From Gallionella sp. (GTDB lineage Bacteria; Pseudomonadota; Gammaproteobacteria; Burkholderiales; Gallionellaceae), in NCBI GenBank assembly GCA_022340615.1, contig JAJDNO010000005.1, positions 1 through 64,000 of the forward strand: a stretch of 64,000 bases of DNA, read 5' to 3'. Below are positions 41,350 through 51,857 of this stretch, piece after piece. Both the position numbers and the translations under genes were made by a program. The stretch's first letter is position 1. Each line of letters starts with the position of its first letter. A model generated the notes under the pieces. That model was given only the letters and a program-made list of their open reading frames with translations. It was not told the origin of the DNA and ran no database searches.

Positions 41350-44208
41350 TCAAGCGAGTTGTTCGATAATTGCCTGAGCGGATTCGCGTTGCTCGGCATT
41401 GCCCTCGCGCATGACTTCCTCGAGGATTTCGCGCGCTCCGCTGGCATCACCCATTTCCTGATAAGCCTTCGCCAGATCGAGTTTCGTTGCGACATCTTCC
41501 CAGTTCTCGCTTTTGCTTTCCGTGGTCGACGCGGACGGCTCGGCGACTTCGTCAAAGTTCAGGCTGATATCCGCAAAGCTGCTTGAAGCGGGTGTTGCGG
41601 CAGGCGCCGGTTTTTCGGCTGCCTCCTCGACCGGGAAGTCCAGTGTAAAGGCCAATCCGCCATCATCCGGCTCGGGAACCTCGGGCGCCGGCTTTGCTGG
41701 TTCCGGCTGCAAAGCGGAACTGTCCGGGGCTTCGAAAGCCAGGTCGTCGGAGCGTGCCGCCGTATTTTCCTGGCTGTCTTCTGCTGGCAGCGCAGGATTG
41801 GTGGATGTGATATCGAAATCCAGCCCGCTGCCGGCTCCTCCGGCAACCTCGGGCGAAAGGGTCTTGTCGGAAGTGACATCGAAATCCATTTCCGTCATCG
41901 TCGTCGCAAACCTGTCTTCATCCGACATGACCTGGGTCGCTTCTCCGTTGCCAAAAATGCTCTGCTCCAGAGAATTATCGGACAATTCCGATGGCGAACC
42001 CTGGTCGAAATCGAAATCGAGCGCAGAGCTTTGTGCCTTCGGCGCGCTTCCGGTTACAGCTTCGGGGTTGAATACCGGTACCTGTGCGGTTGCGCTGCCG
42101 GTATCTTCAATCGAACCTAATCCGCCACCATACATCGGATTGTTCGGTTCCAGTTTTCGGCCCATTTGAACCGCCTGCTGCCACGCGGCATCATCACCCG
42201 AATCCTGCAACTTGCGTGCATATTCAGTAAAGGTATTGGCATCCTTGCGGTTTGAGTAGATTCCCAGCAATTTAAGCAATATCTGGGAATTGCCCGGAGT
42301 ATTCTGCAGCGCATCCTTGAGAATTTCTTCTGCCTGGACATCACGGCCGAAATTCAGGAACAAATCCGCTTCACTGATCGGATCGACTATATCCGATTGA
42401 GAGGGTTCGTTTGCCTGGCTCGTTACAGCAGGAATGGTAAAGTCACCGGTGTCAGGGGATGGCAAAACCGGTGATGCCATGCGGCCGGTAATCTCGCTGT
42501 CGTCTTCAGGCAGTTCGTCACCGAACTGCCTTACGGACTTTTTTCTTCGGAATACCATGTAGCCCAGAGCAGCCAATGCAAGCAACACAGCCGCACCAGC
42601 CTCCAGATAAAGCGGTTCTTCCAGGATCTGGTCCAGCAAGGACGGCTCGGGTTTGACCGTCTGCTTGACAACCGGCGCGGGTTTCGGCGCTGGTTTGGCT
42701 ATCGGCAAAGGTTTGGCAGACGGAGCCGGCTTGGCGGCTGGCTTTTCAGTAACCGGCTTGACCGCATTGGCAGTCGCTACTTCGCTTGCCGCAGCCGGTG
42801 CCTTTGCCAGCGCTGCCGTTTCAACTTTCAATTTTTTCAGATGCTGAATGTCCTGGAGATTCTTTTCCAGCATCGCGGCACGTGACTGCTCTTCCTTCAC
42901 CGCCTTTTCCTTGGCAATCGCATTTTCCTGGGCCGCATTGCTGCCAGCCTCCCCGGTAGTCGACTTGCCACCGGCTCCCGAGCCAATCTGATCCCCGGGC
43001 GCTTCGCCTCTGGAAAGTTTCAACACTTCTTTGGCGGATTCTTTGGCGACCGGCGCCATGTCGGCTACAGAACTGCTGATCTTGCCGGTTGCGACCTGCT
43101 CGGTAGCCTGGGTCTGTTTGCTAGGTGGAGCGGCGCTGGCAAGTTTCTGCCTGTATGCATTCCAGTCTGCTGCCTGCGCATGAATTTCCTTCCTCGCTTC
43201 GGCCTGCGTCACACTCGAATACTCTTCCTCGGTGGGCAACCGCAGAATCTTGCCGGCCTTGATACGGTTCATGTTTCTGCCGTCAAACTTGTTGGCATTC
43301 ACGCGATACAGCGCGACCAGCATGCGATCCAGATCCATATCCGCAAGTTTGTATTTTTCGGCGATTTTATACATCGTGTCGCCGCGTTGAACCTCAAGCC
43401 ATTCCTTGTTCGGTAATTCATCAACTTCCACAGCGGCAGCCTGCTGCGCCTGCTTCATCTTGGCTTGGGTTTCGACTTGTCCTGCGTGCTGAGCAGATGC
43501 CTCCTGTGACGTCGGCTGAATCTGGGTACCCCCGGTAGCCGCAGCGGCTTCCTGCACTCCAGGTGCGACAGCAGGCTCTTCAGTCACTGCAGATGTGGGT
43601 GATTCGGCCGCCGGCGCGCTAGGTGCCACGGCCTGTACATTAACGGGTGCGGGTTGCAGTGGTTGATAACCGGGAGGATCGAGCAGGAAGGTATATTCCC
43701 TGGTCAGTTTGCCGGCAGACCAGGTCAGTTCAACCAGCAGGCTTACGAACGGATCGTTGACCGGCTGCGCACTGCTCACATTGATGTATTGCTGGCCGTC
43801 TGCGCGGGTTTTAATTTCGAATTTGAACTTGTTGCCGTATGGATATTCCAGACCAGAATCCTTGTAGGCATCAGGTGAAGCGAGATGTACGGACAGGCTG
43901 TCTTTTTCTTTCTTGTCGATGTCGGACAACTGAATGTCGGCCTTGAGTGTTTGCCCCAAAGCAGATGCCACGTTGATTCCGCCCAGACTTACTGCGGAAG
44001 CGGTTGCGGACAGCATCAAAGCGGCAGCAATGCCAAACAGTTTCAGTATAGCCAGACGCCTGGTCAGCGGCGATTGCCAACCGAGACGCAGGGCCAATTG
44101 TTTCACCAGTGATTTGTGCACGCGATCACCCACACCATATTTTTTCTGCCATGGAATATAAAATAACATCATAGAGTTATCAGCACAAGCTAATAATATG
44201 CTTCGCAT
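41350..44208 (-). CDS. fimV: FimV/HubP-family pilus assembly protein
   Basis: LGGINVASALGQTLKADIQLSDI...LTREYTFLLDPPGY...LysM-like WLEVQRGDTMYKIAEKYKLADMDLDRMLVALYRVN..., TM, acidic C-terminal domain, EARREILEEVMREGNAEQ-type end (ASGAREILEEVMREGNAEQ). Start ambiguous. Confidence 0.92.
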   Translation of the reverse strand: MRSILLACADNSMMLFYIPWQKKYGVGDRVHKSLVKQLALRLGWQSPLTRRLAILKLFGIAAALMLSATASAVSLGGINVASALGQTLKADIQLSDIDKKEKDSLSVHLASPDAYKDSGLEYPYGNKFKFEIKTRADGQQYINVSSAQPVNDPFVSLLVELTWSAGKLTREYTFLLDPPGYQPLQPAPVNVQAVAPSAPAAESPTSAVTEEPAVAPGVQEAAAATGGTQIQPTSQEASAQHAGQVETQAKMKQAQQAAAVEVDELPNKEWLEVQRGDTMYKIAEKYKLADMDLDRMLVALYRVNANKFDGRNMNRIKAGKILRLPTEEEYSSVTQAEARKEIHAQAADWNAYRQKLASAAPPSKQTQATEQVATGKISSSVADMAPVAKESAKEVLKLSRGEAPGDQIGSGAGGKSTTGEAGSNAAQENAIAKEKAVKEEQSRAAMLEKNLQDIQHLKKLKVETAALAKAPAAASEVATANAVKPVTEKPAAKPAPSAKPLPIAKPAPKPAPVVKQTVKPEPSLLDQILEEPLYLEAGAAVLLALAALGYMVFRRKKSVRQFGDELPEDDSEITGRMASPVLPSPDTGDFTIPAVTSQANEPSQSDIVDPISEADLFLNFGRDVQAEEILKDALQNTPGNSQILLKLLGIYSNRKDANTFTEYARKLQDSGDDAAWQQAVQMGRKLEPNNPMYGGGLGSIEDTGSATAQVPVFNPEAVTGSAPKAQSSALDFDFDQGSPSELSDNSLEQSIFGNGEATQVMSDEDRFATTMTEMDFDVTSDKTLSPEVAGGAGSGLDFDITSTNPALPAEDSQENTAARSDDLAFEAPDSSALQPEPAKPAPEVPEPDDGGLAFTLDFPVEEAAEKPAPAATPASSSFADISLNFDEVAEPSASTTESKSENWEDVATKLDLAKAYQEMGDASGAREILEEVMREGNAEQRESAQAIIEQLA

Positions 44209-44214
44209 TATGGC

Positions 44215-45237
44215 TCAATTGATATATTTCGCAACCAAAATTTCTGCAATTTGCACGCTATTCAACGCCGCCCCTTTGCGCAAATTGTCACTCACCACCC
44301 ACAGATTCAGGCCCATCGGATGGGAAATATCCTCGCGGATGCGCCCGACGTAAGTCGCGTCGTTTCCCGCCGCGTCGATCGGAGTCGGGTAGCCGCCCGG
44401 CTCGTGCTTGTCCATCACCACAACGCCGGGAGCCTTTTCCAGCAAGACTCTCGCGTCATCTGCAGTGATCTTTTTGCGGGTCTCGATATGCACCGCCTCG
44501 GCGTGGCCGTAGAATACCGGCACACGCACCGCGGTCGGATTGACCAGGATGGTTTCGTCCTCCATGATCTTGCGGGTCTCCCAGACCATCTTCATTTCTT
44601 CCTTGGTGTAGCCGTTCTCGAGGAACACGTCGATCTGTGGCAGCACATTGAAAGCGATGCGCTTCGGGTATACCTCCGTTTTGACATCCTTGTGATTGAA
44701 CAGCGCGCGGGTCTGTTCCGCCAGTTCTTCGATCGCCTCCTTGCCGGTACCCGACACCGCCTGATAGGTCGCTACATTGATGCGCGCGATGCCGACCGCG
44801 TCCTTGATCGGTTTCAGCGCGACCAGCATCTGGATGGTAGAACAATTCGGGTTCGCGATGATGCCGCGATTCGTGTATTGCGCGATGGCATGCGGATTCA
44901 CCTCCGGCACCACCAGCGGAATATCGCGGTCATAACGGAAGTGCGCAGTGTTGTCGATCACCACACAGCCGGCTGCAGCCGCAATCGGGGCGTACTTCTC
45001 GGAAACGCTTCCGCCGGCGGAGAACAAGCCGATCTGGGCCTTAGAAAAATCGAAATCATCCACGTCGATGACGGTCAGCTCCTCCCCTTTGAAGTTCACG
45101 GTTGAACCTGCGGAACGGCTGGAGGCCAGCGGATAAAGATTGCGCACCGGAAAATTGCGCTGTTCCAGTATCGACAGCATCGCTTCTCCGACCGCGCCGG
45201 TCGCGCCTAATATGCATACATCGTATTGCTTGGCCAT
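44215..45237 (-). CDS. asd: Aspartate-semialdehyde dehydrogenase
   Basis: MAKQYDVCILGATGAVGEAMLSILEQRNFPV...NPNCSTIQMLVALKPI. Confidence 0.96.
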   Translation of the reverse strand: MAKQYDVCILGATGAVGEAMLSILEQRNFPVRNLYPLASSRSAGSTVNFKGEELTVIDVDDFDFSKAQIGLFSAGGSVSEKYAPIAAAAGCVVIDNTAHFRYDRDIPLVVPEVNPHAIAQYTNRGIIANPNCSTIQMLVALKPIKDAVGIARINVATYQAVSGTGKEAIEELAEQTRALFNHKDVKTEVYPKRIAFNVLPQIDVFLENGYTKEEMKMVWETRKIMEDETILVNPTAVRVPVFYGHAEAVHIETRKKITADDARVLLEKAPGVVVMDKHEPGGYPTPIDAAGNDATYVGRIREDISHPMGLNLWVVSDNLRKGAALNSVQIAEILVAKYIN

Positions 45238-45261
45238 GTTTTTTCTCTCTGAAATTGTTTG

Positions 45262-46341
45262 TTACAGCGCCGCGACGACCGCATCGCCCATTGCCGCGGT
45301 GCCGGTCTTGCGCTCGCCCGCTTCGGCAATATCCGCAGTACGCAAACCCTGTTGCAGCGTGCTGCGCACCGCATTTTCGATGCGCTGCGCGATGTCTTCG
45401 CGCGTGAAGGTGTAGCGCATCATCATCGCCACCGACAAAATCGTCGCAAGCGGATTGGCGATGTCCTTGCCGGCAATGTCCGGTGCCGAACCGTGGCAGG
45501 GCTCATACAGGCCCTTGTTGTTCGCATCCAGTGAAGCGGACGGCAACATGCCGATCGATCCGGTCAGCATCGACGCTTCGTCCGACAGGATGTCGCCGAA
45601 TATATTTCCTGTCAGGATCACATCGAACTGCTTGGGTGCGCGTACCAGTTGCATCGCCGCGTTATCCACATACATGTGCGACAATTCGACAGCCGGATAG
45701 TCCTTCGCGACGTCGGTCACGATCTCGCGCCAGAACATGCTGGTGTCCAGCACGTTGGCCTTGTCCACCGAACACACCCTGCCCCGGCCAGTTTCTCCGG
45801 CGCGTTTCATCGCGATACGGAATCCGGCATGTGCGACGCGGCGAATCTCGGATTCGCTGTACAGCATGGTGTCGAAGCCCTGGCGCTCGCCATTGTCCAG
45901 TGTGCGTATTCCGCGCGGCTGTCCGAAATAGATGTCCCCGGTCAGTTCGCGCAGGATCATGATGTCCAGTCCGGACACCAGCTCCGGTTTCAGGCTGGAT
46001 GCATTCACCAGTTCGGGATAAACCAGCGCCGGTCGCAGGTTGGCAAACAGCCCCATACTCTTGCGGATACGCAACAGACCCTGCTCCGGACGTTTTGGGC
46101 GGGGCAGCGTATCGTACTGGTAGCCGCCGACCGCGCCCAGCAGCACCGCGTCCGATGCCTTTGCGAGTTTTTCCGTCTCGGCCGGATACGGATCGCCCGA
46201 TGCATCGTAGCCGGCGCCGCCAATATGGGCATACTCCAGCTCGATCTTCAATCCGTCACTGCGCAATGCCTCCAGCACCTTTGCCGCCTGAGCGACAATT
46301 TCCGGCCCTATGCCGTCACCCGGCAATACCGCGATTTTCAT
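45262..46341 (-). CDS. leuB: 3-isopropylmalate dehydrogenase
   Basis: [26 protein letters not shown]...; between asd and leuD. Confidence 0.96.
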   Translation of the reverse strand: MKIAVLPGDGIGPEIVAQAAKVLEALRSDGLKIELEYAHIGGAGYDASGDPYPAETEKLAKASDAVLLGAVGGYQYDTLPRPKRPEQGLLRIRKSMGLFANLRPALVYPELVNASSLKPELVSGLDIMILRELTGDIYFGQPRGIRTLDNGERQGFDTMLYSESEIRRVAHAGFRIAMKRAGETGRGRVCSVDKANVLDTSMFWREIVTDVAKDYPAVELSHMYVDNAAMQLVRAPKQFDVILTGNIFGDILSDEASMLTGSIGMLPSASLDANNKGLYEPCHGSAPDIAGKDIANPLATILSVAMMMRYTFTREDIAQRIENAVRSTLQQGLRTADIAEAGERKTGTAAMGDAVVAAL

Positions 46342-46386
46342 TTGCTTCCCCGTTCAGAATTGTCCATTGGCAGAATTGCACATCGA

Positions 46387-47025
46387 TTACGCAAACAGCC
46401 ACGGCTGTGCCGAGCGGTGTTTTTCCTCGTAAGACTTGATCTCGTCCACATGTTGCAAAGTCAAACCGATATCGTCCAGACCGTTCAACAAGCAATGCTT
46501 GCGAAATGCCTCGACTTCAAACTTGTACACCTTGCCATTTGGCGCGCTGATGGTTTGCTGTTCCAGATCGACAACCAGTTTGTAGCCCGGATTGGCGACC
46601 ACTTCCGCGAACAACTCATCAACCTGCTCTGCTGTCAGGCGTATCGGCAGCAAGCCGTTCTTGAAACAGTTGTTGTAAAAGATATCGGCAAAGCTGCTCG
46701 CGATGATGACGCGGAAGCCGTAATCGTCCAGCGCCCAGGGCGCATGCTCGCGCGACGAACCACAGCCGAAATTTTCACGGGCAAGCAGAATCTGCGCACC
46801 CTGATAGCGCGGCTGGTTCAGCACGAAATCTGGATTGAGCGGACGGCCGGAATTGTCCATGCCCGGCTCGCCGTGATCCAGGTAGCGCCATTCATCGAAC
46901 AGGTTGGGGCCGAAACCGGAACGCTTGATCGACTTCAGGAACTGTTTCGGAATGATCGCATCGGTGTCGACATTGGCCCTGTCCAGCGGCGCGACCAGCC
47001 CGTTCAGCACGCTAAATTTTTTCAT
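46387..47025 (-). CDS. leuD: 3-isopropylmalate dehydratase small subunit
   Basis: [50 protein letters not shown]. Confidence 0.97.
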   Translation of the reverse strand: MKKFSVLNGLVAPLDRANVDTDAIIPKQFLKSIKRSGFGPNLFDEWRYLDHGEPGMDNSGRPLNPDFVLNQPRYQGAQILLARENFGCGSSREHAPWALDDYGFRVIIASSFADIFYNNCFKNGLLPIRLTAEQVDELFAEVVANPGYKLVVDLEQQTISAPNGKVYKFEVEAFRKHCLLNGLDDIGLTLQHVDEIKSYEEKHRSAQPWLFA

Positions 47026-47027
47026 TG

Positions 47028-47165
47028 CTATTCAGACGCCTTATCCTTTTGAGCCGCCTGTTCCAAAGCACTGCCGCCCTTTTGAAGATCCTTGCCCAGC
47101 CCTTCCATGGCATTGCATCCAGCCAGAAACAATACCGCCAATATCAAAGACACTGCTGCTTTCAT
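47028..47165 (-). CDS. Entericidin A/B family small lipoprotein
   Basis: [45 protein letters not shown] (45 aa): lipobox LAGC, entericidin pattern. Below ORF-track cutoff. Confidence 0.85.
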   Translation of the reverse strand: MKAAVSLILAVLFLAGCNAMEGLGKDLQKGGSALEQAAQKDKASE

Positions 47166-47179
47166 CAATTGCTCCTTAT

Positions 47180-48586
47180 CTAATTAACAGCACTAACATC
47201 AACAAAATGACCGGCAATCGCTGCAGCCGCAGCCATTTCCGGACTGACCAGATGAGTACGTCCGCCCTGCCCTTGCCGGCCCTCGAAGTTGCGGTTGGAA
47301 GTCGAGGCGCAGCGTTCGCCCGGGGAAAGTTTGTCGTCGTTCATCGCGAGACACATTGAACAGCCCGGCTCGCGCCATTCGAAGCCCGCCTCGATAAACA
47401 CCTTGTCCAGCCCCTCCTGTTCGGCCTGCCGCTTCACCAGACCGGATCCGGGCACGACCATCGCCAGCTTCACGTTGCCCGCCACGTGTTTGCCGCGCGC
47501 GATCGTCGCGGCGGCGCGCAGATCCTCGATGCGCGAGTTGGTGCAGGAGCCGATGAACACCTTGTCGATCCTGATTTCAGAAATCGGCATATTCGCTTTC
47601 AGGTCCATGTACTTCAATGCGCGCTCGGCCGCTTCGCGCTTGACCGCATCGCTCATCGTCGCCGGATCGGGCACGCGTCCGTCCACCGCCACTACCATTT
47701 CCGGCGAGGTGCCCCAGGTCACCTGCGGCTTGATCTGCGCCGCGTCCAGACTGACCACTTTGTCGAACTGAGCACCTTCATCACTGTGCAAGGTTTGCCA
47801 ATAGGCGGCCGCCTTGTCCCACATCGCGCCGCTGGGCGCGAACGGGCGACCCTTCAGATAGCGGATGGTGGTCTCGTCGACCGCGACCATCCCCGCGCGC
47901 GCGCCGGCCTCGATCGCCATGTTGCACAAGGTCATGCGCCCCTCCATCGAAAGGCCGCGTATCGTGCTGCCGGCGAACTCGATCGAAAATCCGGTGCCGC
48001 CAGCGGTGCCAATCTTGCCGATCACGGCCAGCGCGACATCCTTCGCGGTGACGCCCGGTCCCAGCGCACCCTCGACCACAACCTGCATCGCTTTCGATTT
48101 CTTCATCAGCAGGCATTGCGTTGCCATAACATGCTCGACCTCGGACGTGCCGATGCCGAACGCAAGCGCGGCAAAGGCCCCGTGCGTGCTGGTGTGTGAA
48201 TCGCCGCACACCACTGTCATGCCCGGCAAGGTCGCGCCCTGCTCCGGGCCGATCACATGCACGATGCCCTGGCGCTGGTCGGACATCCTGAATTCGGTCA
48301 CACCGAATTCCTTGCAATTGTCATCCAGTGTTTCAACTTGCAAACGTGAAACCGGATCGTGGATACGCTCAACCCGGCGCACTGTCGGCACGTTATGATC
48401 TGCCACAGCGATCATGGAAGAAACGCGCCAAGGCTTTCGCCCTGCCAGCCGCAGGCCTTCGAAGGCCTGCGGGCTGGTAACTTCATGCACCAGATGACGA
48501 TCGATATATAGAAGCGCGGTTCCGTCAGCTTCGCTGCGGACCACGTGGTCATTCCAGAGTTTGTCGTAAAGTGTTTGCGCTTTCAT
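47180..48586 (-). CDS. leuC: 3-isopropylmalate dehydratase large subunit
   Basis: [16 protein letters not shown]...[33 protein letters not shown]...; LeuC. Confidence 0.97.
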   Translation of the reverse strand: MKAQTLYDKLWNDHVVRSEADGTALLYIDRHLVHEVTSPQAFEGLRLAGRKPWRVSSMIAVADHNVPTVRRVERIHDPVSRLQVETLDDNCKEFGVTEFRMSDQRQGIVHVIGPEQGATLPGMTVVCGDSHTSTHGAFAALAFGIGTSEVEHVMATQCLLMKKSKAMQVVVEGALGPGVTAKDVALAVIGKIGTAGGTGFSIEFAGSTIRGLSMEGRMTLCNMAIEAGARAGMVAVDETTIRYLKGRPFAPSGAMWDKAAAYWQTLHSDEGAQFDKVVSLDAAQIKPQVTWGTSPEMVVAVDGRVPDPATMSDAVKREAAERALKYMDLKANMPISEIRIDKVFIGSCTNSRIEDLRAAATIARGKHVAGNVKLAMVVPGSGLVKRQAEQEGLDKVFIEAGFEWREPGCSMCLAMNDDKLSPGERCASTSNRNFEGRQGQGGRTHLVSPEMAAAAAIAGHFVDVSAVN

Positions 48587-48745
48587 GTATTTTCGCTTGG
48601 CTGACCGCGTTTTCAGAGCCGCGGATTATGCCACAACAGGTACGGCTTGGCATTAAACCTGGCGGATGATCCGGGAGGGACATCGGCAAAATTGCCGCAA
48701 AGCGGCCTCGAAAATGTCCTGCATCAACCGAGGAATTCCTGCACA

Positions 48746-49909
48746 ATGCCAGACAATCAGAACTCCCCAGAAATACAAAGCCGGACCTTCTCTGTGATAG
48801 CATATGGCATGCAAAACAAGGATCTGAAATTCCGCCGCAACAACTTTGATGTGTCCAACACAGTCAATGTGACCAACCATGCCATTGTTGGCGATGCGGT
48901 GGAAAGCCTGTTTCTCGATCTGTTTCCCGGCGCAGACTCCAGCATCCTGCGCAATGCGTTCGATCATATATCACAGCTCTATCGCGGCAATGATCCGCAC
49001 TTTGCCCCCTGCGATACCGGCTATCACGATTTGCAGCACATTCTCGATGTTACGCTGGCCAGCGCTCGCCTGATGGACGGCCATGAGCGTTCGCACAAAT
49101 CCGGCGGCGGACTGGGTGCAGAGCTGTTTGTATTCGGCATATTGATCGCGCTGTTTCACGACAGCGGCTACCTGCGCAAACGGGGCCACGAGGAAGACCG
49201 GCAAGGCGCCGAATTCACGCTGATCCACGTATCGCGCGGCGCGGAATTGCTGAATCACTATCTGCAGGAAGTCGGCATGGGGAACCTCGCAGAGATGGCA
49301 GCAAAGGTGGTGCACTTTACCGGGTATGAAGTTCCGGTAGACAACATCCAGGTGCCCGACAATTTCCGGGCCATCGGCAACATGATCGCCTCGGCAGACA
49401 TCCTGGCGCAGATGGCGGATCGGTGTTACCTCGAAAAATGCCATGACCGCCTGTACAAGGAGTTCGTGCTGGCCGGCCTCGCGCAGGAACTCGATTCGAC
49501 CGGAAACAAGAAGGTGATCTTCTCTTCCCCCCAGGATCTGGTAATCAAAACGCCGAATTTCTACCAAAGCGCCAAAACCCGCATGAATGAAACGCTGAAG
49601 GGCGCCTATCATCTCGCCGAGAAGCATTTCAACGGAAAGAATCTTTACATTGAGGCGATCGAAAAGAATATCCTGTTTGCCGAATATGTAATTGCCCACG
49701 ATGCCGACATCGGCATGCTGCAGCGAAACCCGCCCAGGACACCCGGCTCCGACCTCGTCTCCCCGGAAACGGCCGACCGGGAACAGCATATCGAAGACCG
49801 GCGCAAACGCAACGGCGACAGAAGAAGAAATCCCGCACAGCGCTATCCGGATCTGCTGGAAAGGCGGCTTTCCGGCGACAGAAGGCATTACCCCATCAAA
49901 ATGGCATGA
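48746..49909 (+). CDS. HD-domain phosphohydrolase-like protein
   Basis: YHDLQHILDVTLASARLMDGHE...IALFHDSGYLRKRGHEEDRQGAEFTLIHVSRGAELL; HD-type H..HD; Arg-rich GDRR tail. Start uncertain (48647/48746/48809). Confidence 0.75.
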   Translation: MPDNQNSPEIQSRTFSVIAYGMQNKDLKFRRNNFDVSNTVNVTNHAIVGDAVESLFLDLFPGADSSILRNAFDHISQLYRGNDPHFAPCDTGYHDLQHILDVTLASARLMDGHERSHKSGGGLGAELFVFGILIALFHDSGYLRKRGHEEDRQGAEFTLIHVSRGAELLNHYLQEVGMGNLAEMAAKVVHFTGYEVPVDNIQVPDNFRAIGNMIASADILAQMADRCYLEKCHDRLYKEFVLAGLAQELDSTGNKKVIFSSPQDLVIKTPNFYQSAKTRMNETLKGAYHLAEKHFNGKNLYIEAIEKNILFAEYVIAHDADIGMLQRNPPRTPGSDLVSPETADREQHIEDRRKRNGDRRRNPAQRYPDLLERRLSGDRRHYPIKMA

Positions 49910-49925
49910 TGCATGCAGCGCAGAA

Positions 49926-51083
49926 TCACACCTGCGCGTCCGCCATGCCCTGCTTCCACCAGATCAGCAGCAATCCCAGCAGTCCCGCCAGCGCGCTACA
50001 GGTATACAGCACGCTCGCCCCATAGTGCTCCCAGATCGGTCCGCTCGCAAGACCGCCCAGCATCCCGCCCGCGCCATAGGTAAAGCTGCCGAACAGCGCC
50101 TGACCTTTGGACTGATGCCGTCCCCTGAAGAACTCATGAACAAGCCCCATCGACGCAGCGTGATACGCGCCAAAAGTGGCCGCATGCAGCACCTGCGCAA
50201 TCAGCAGCAAGGACAGAAAGTCCACGCCCCAGCCGATCAGCATGAAACGCACTACAGCGGCACTGAAACTGGCCAGCAGGATGCGGGTAAATCCGAAGCG
50301 GTTGACCAGCCACGGCATCAGGAAGAACACGCCGATTTCGCAGATCACGCCGAGCGCCCACAAACCGCCCACCGCGCTCTTCGCATAGCCGTGCTCGACC
50401 AGGTAAATCGAATAAAACGTGTAATAAGGCCCGTGCGCGACGGACATCAGGAAGCAGGCGCTGAACAGCGCGATGACTTTCGGCTGCAGCACGATCTGCC
50501 TGACCGGCTGGTGATCGGTGTGATGCGCCAGCACTTCGGTAGGGGGAATCTGCCGGGCAAAGATCAGGATGCCGAGTTCGCAAGCCAGGCCGGCCCACAG
50601 CAGCCACGCGATCGCGATGTAGTCGAACGCATAACCGAGCCCCACCACCGCGACAATGAAGCCGACCGACCCCCAGGAGCGGATCCGTCCATAACGTGAG
50701 CTGTGCTTGCCGAGGTAACTGAGCGTGGTCGCTTCGACCAGCGGCATGGACGCGCTCCAGAAAAAGCTCATCAATGCCAGCACCAGGAACATGCCCCAGA
50801 AACTGGTGGTCGCGAACACGCCGAGGTAGCACGCCGCGCTCAAAGTCGCGGCTGCCTGGACGACCTGATGCCGCTTGCCGGAATGGTCGGCCAGCCAGCC
50901 CCAGATACTCGGCGCCACCATGCGCATCACCGGCTGTATCGACATCAGGATCGCAATCTCGATCGCATCGAAATGAATGGATTTCAGGTACAGGCTCCAG
51001 TAGGGCGCGAACAGCCCCACGAAGGCATAGTAGAAGAAATAGAATCCGGCAATACGCCAGTAGTGATTTTTGGAAGGGGACAT
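49926..51083 (-). CDS. MFS transporter (HcaT/PPP-like)
   Basis: YYAFVGLFAPYWSLYLKSIHFDAIEIAILMSIQPVMRMVAPSIWGWLADHSGKR...; 12-TM MFS pattern. Confidence 0.85.
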   Translation of the reverse strand: MSPSKNHYWRIAGFYFFYYAFVGLFAPYWSLYLKSIHFDAIEIAILMSIQPVMRMVAPSIWGWLADHSGKRHQVVQAAATLSAACYLGVFATTSFWGMFLVLALMSFFWSASMPLVEATTLSYLGKHSSRYGRIRSWGSVGFIVAVVGLGYAFDYIAIAWLLWAGLACELGILIFARQIPPTEVLAHHTDHQPVRQIVLQPKVIALFSACFLMSVAHGPYYTFYSIYLVEHGYAKSAVGGLWALGVICEIGVFFLMPWLVNRFGFTRILLASFSAAVVRFMLIGWGVDFLSLLLIAQVLHAATFGAYHAASMGLVHEFFRGRHQSKGQALFGSFTYGAGGMLGGLASGPIWEHYGASVLYTCSALAGLLGLLLIWWKQGMADAQV

Positions 51084-51145
51084 GGCAATGTAGCTTTCGA
51101 ACGGCGCGCATTATCTCATGGGGGAAATATATTTTTGCTGTTGCT

Positions 51146-51173
51146 CTTGAAACGGGAAAACCAGTCCCCATAA
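51146..51173 (+). promoter_or_regulatory. Sigma-32 (RpoH) heat-shock promoter upstream of grpE
   Basis: CTTGAAA-N13-CCCCATAA, matching the RpoH consensus; -10 box ~30 nt upstream of the grpE ATG. Confidence 0.85.
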
Positions 51174-51200
51174 CCTCCAGACCGAAATCTGGAGAACGGC

Positions 51201-51740
51201 ATGGAACAGAACGAAACAAACAACGAAACCAACCCGAAAAACGAAACCCAGTCACCGGAAACAGGCACGCCTGATGTGATGCCCAGCCCGGAAGAAATGC
51301 TCAAGGAAGCCGAGCGCAAGGCCCAGGAACATTACGATGCATGGATGTATGCCAAGGCGGAAAGCGAGAACATCCGCCGCCGCGCGGCTGATGATGTCAG
51401 CAAAGCTCACAAGTTTGCGGTAGAGCGGTTCTCCAACGAAATGCTCGCAGTCAAGGACAGCCTGGAAGCCGGGCTGGCGGTCGAAACCGCGACGGTGGAA
51501 AGCTTCAAGAGCGGCATGGAACTGACGCTGAAGCAGCTGTCCGGCGTGTTCGAAAAATTCAACATCAGCGAAATCAACCCGGTCGGCGAGAAATTCGATG
51601 CACACAAGCATCAGGCCATCAGCATGGTGGACAGCGACCAGCCCGCCAACACCGTGGTCAGCGTGATGCAGAAAGGCTATGCGCTGAACGACCGGATATT
51701 GCGCCCGGCGCTGGTGATGGTATCCAAAGGCAAGGAATAA
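51201..51740 (+). CDS. grpE: Nucleotide exchange factor GrpE
   Basis: [53 protein letters not shown]...; upstream of dnaK. Confidence 0.96.
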   Translation: MEQNETNNETNPKNETQSPETGTPDVMPSPEEMLKEAERKAQEHYDAWMYAKAESENIRRRAADDVSKAHKFAVERFSNEMLAVKDSLEAGLAVETATVESFKSGMELTLKQLSGVFEKFNISEINPVGEKFDAHKHQAISMVDSDQPANTVVSVMQKGYALNDRILRPALVMVSKGKE

Positions 51741-51857
51741 GCCTGCCACTGAGATGTTTCCCCGGTTACGGGGCTTGAAATATACAGTACCGCCCTGATG
51801 TTAGGCGGCAAAGCAGCAGAATTGAATAATTGAGCAATCAACTGAAAGGAAAGCATC

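Noticed and set aside
45649-47052. 467-aa plus-strand ORF
   Set aside because: Antisense to leuB/leuD; shadow ORF.
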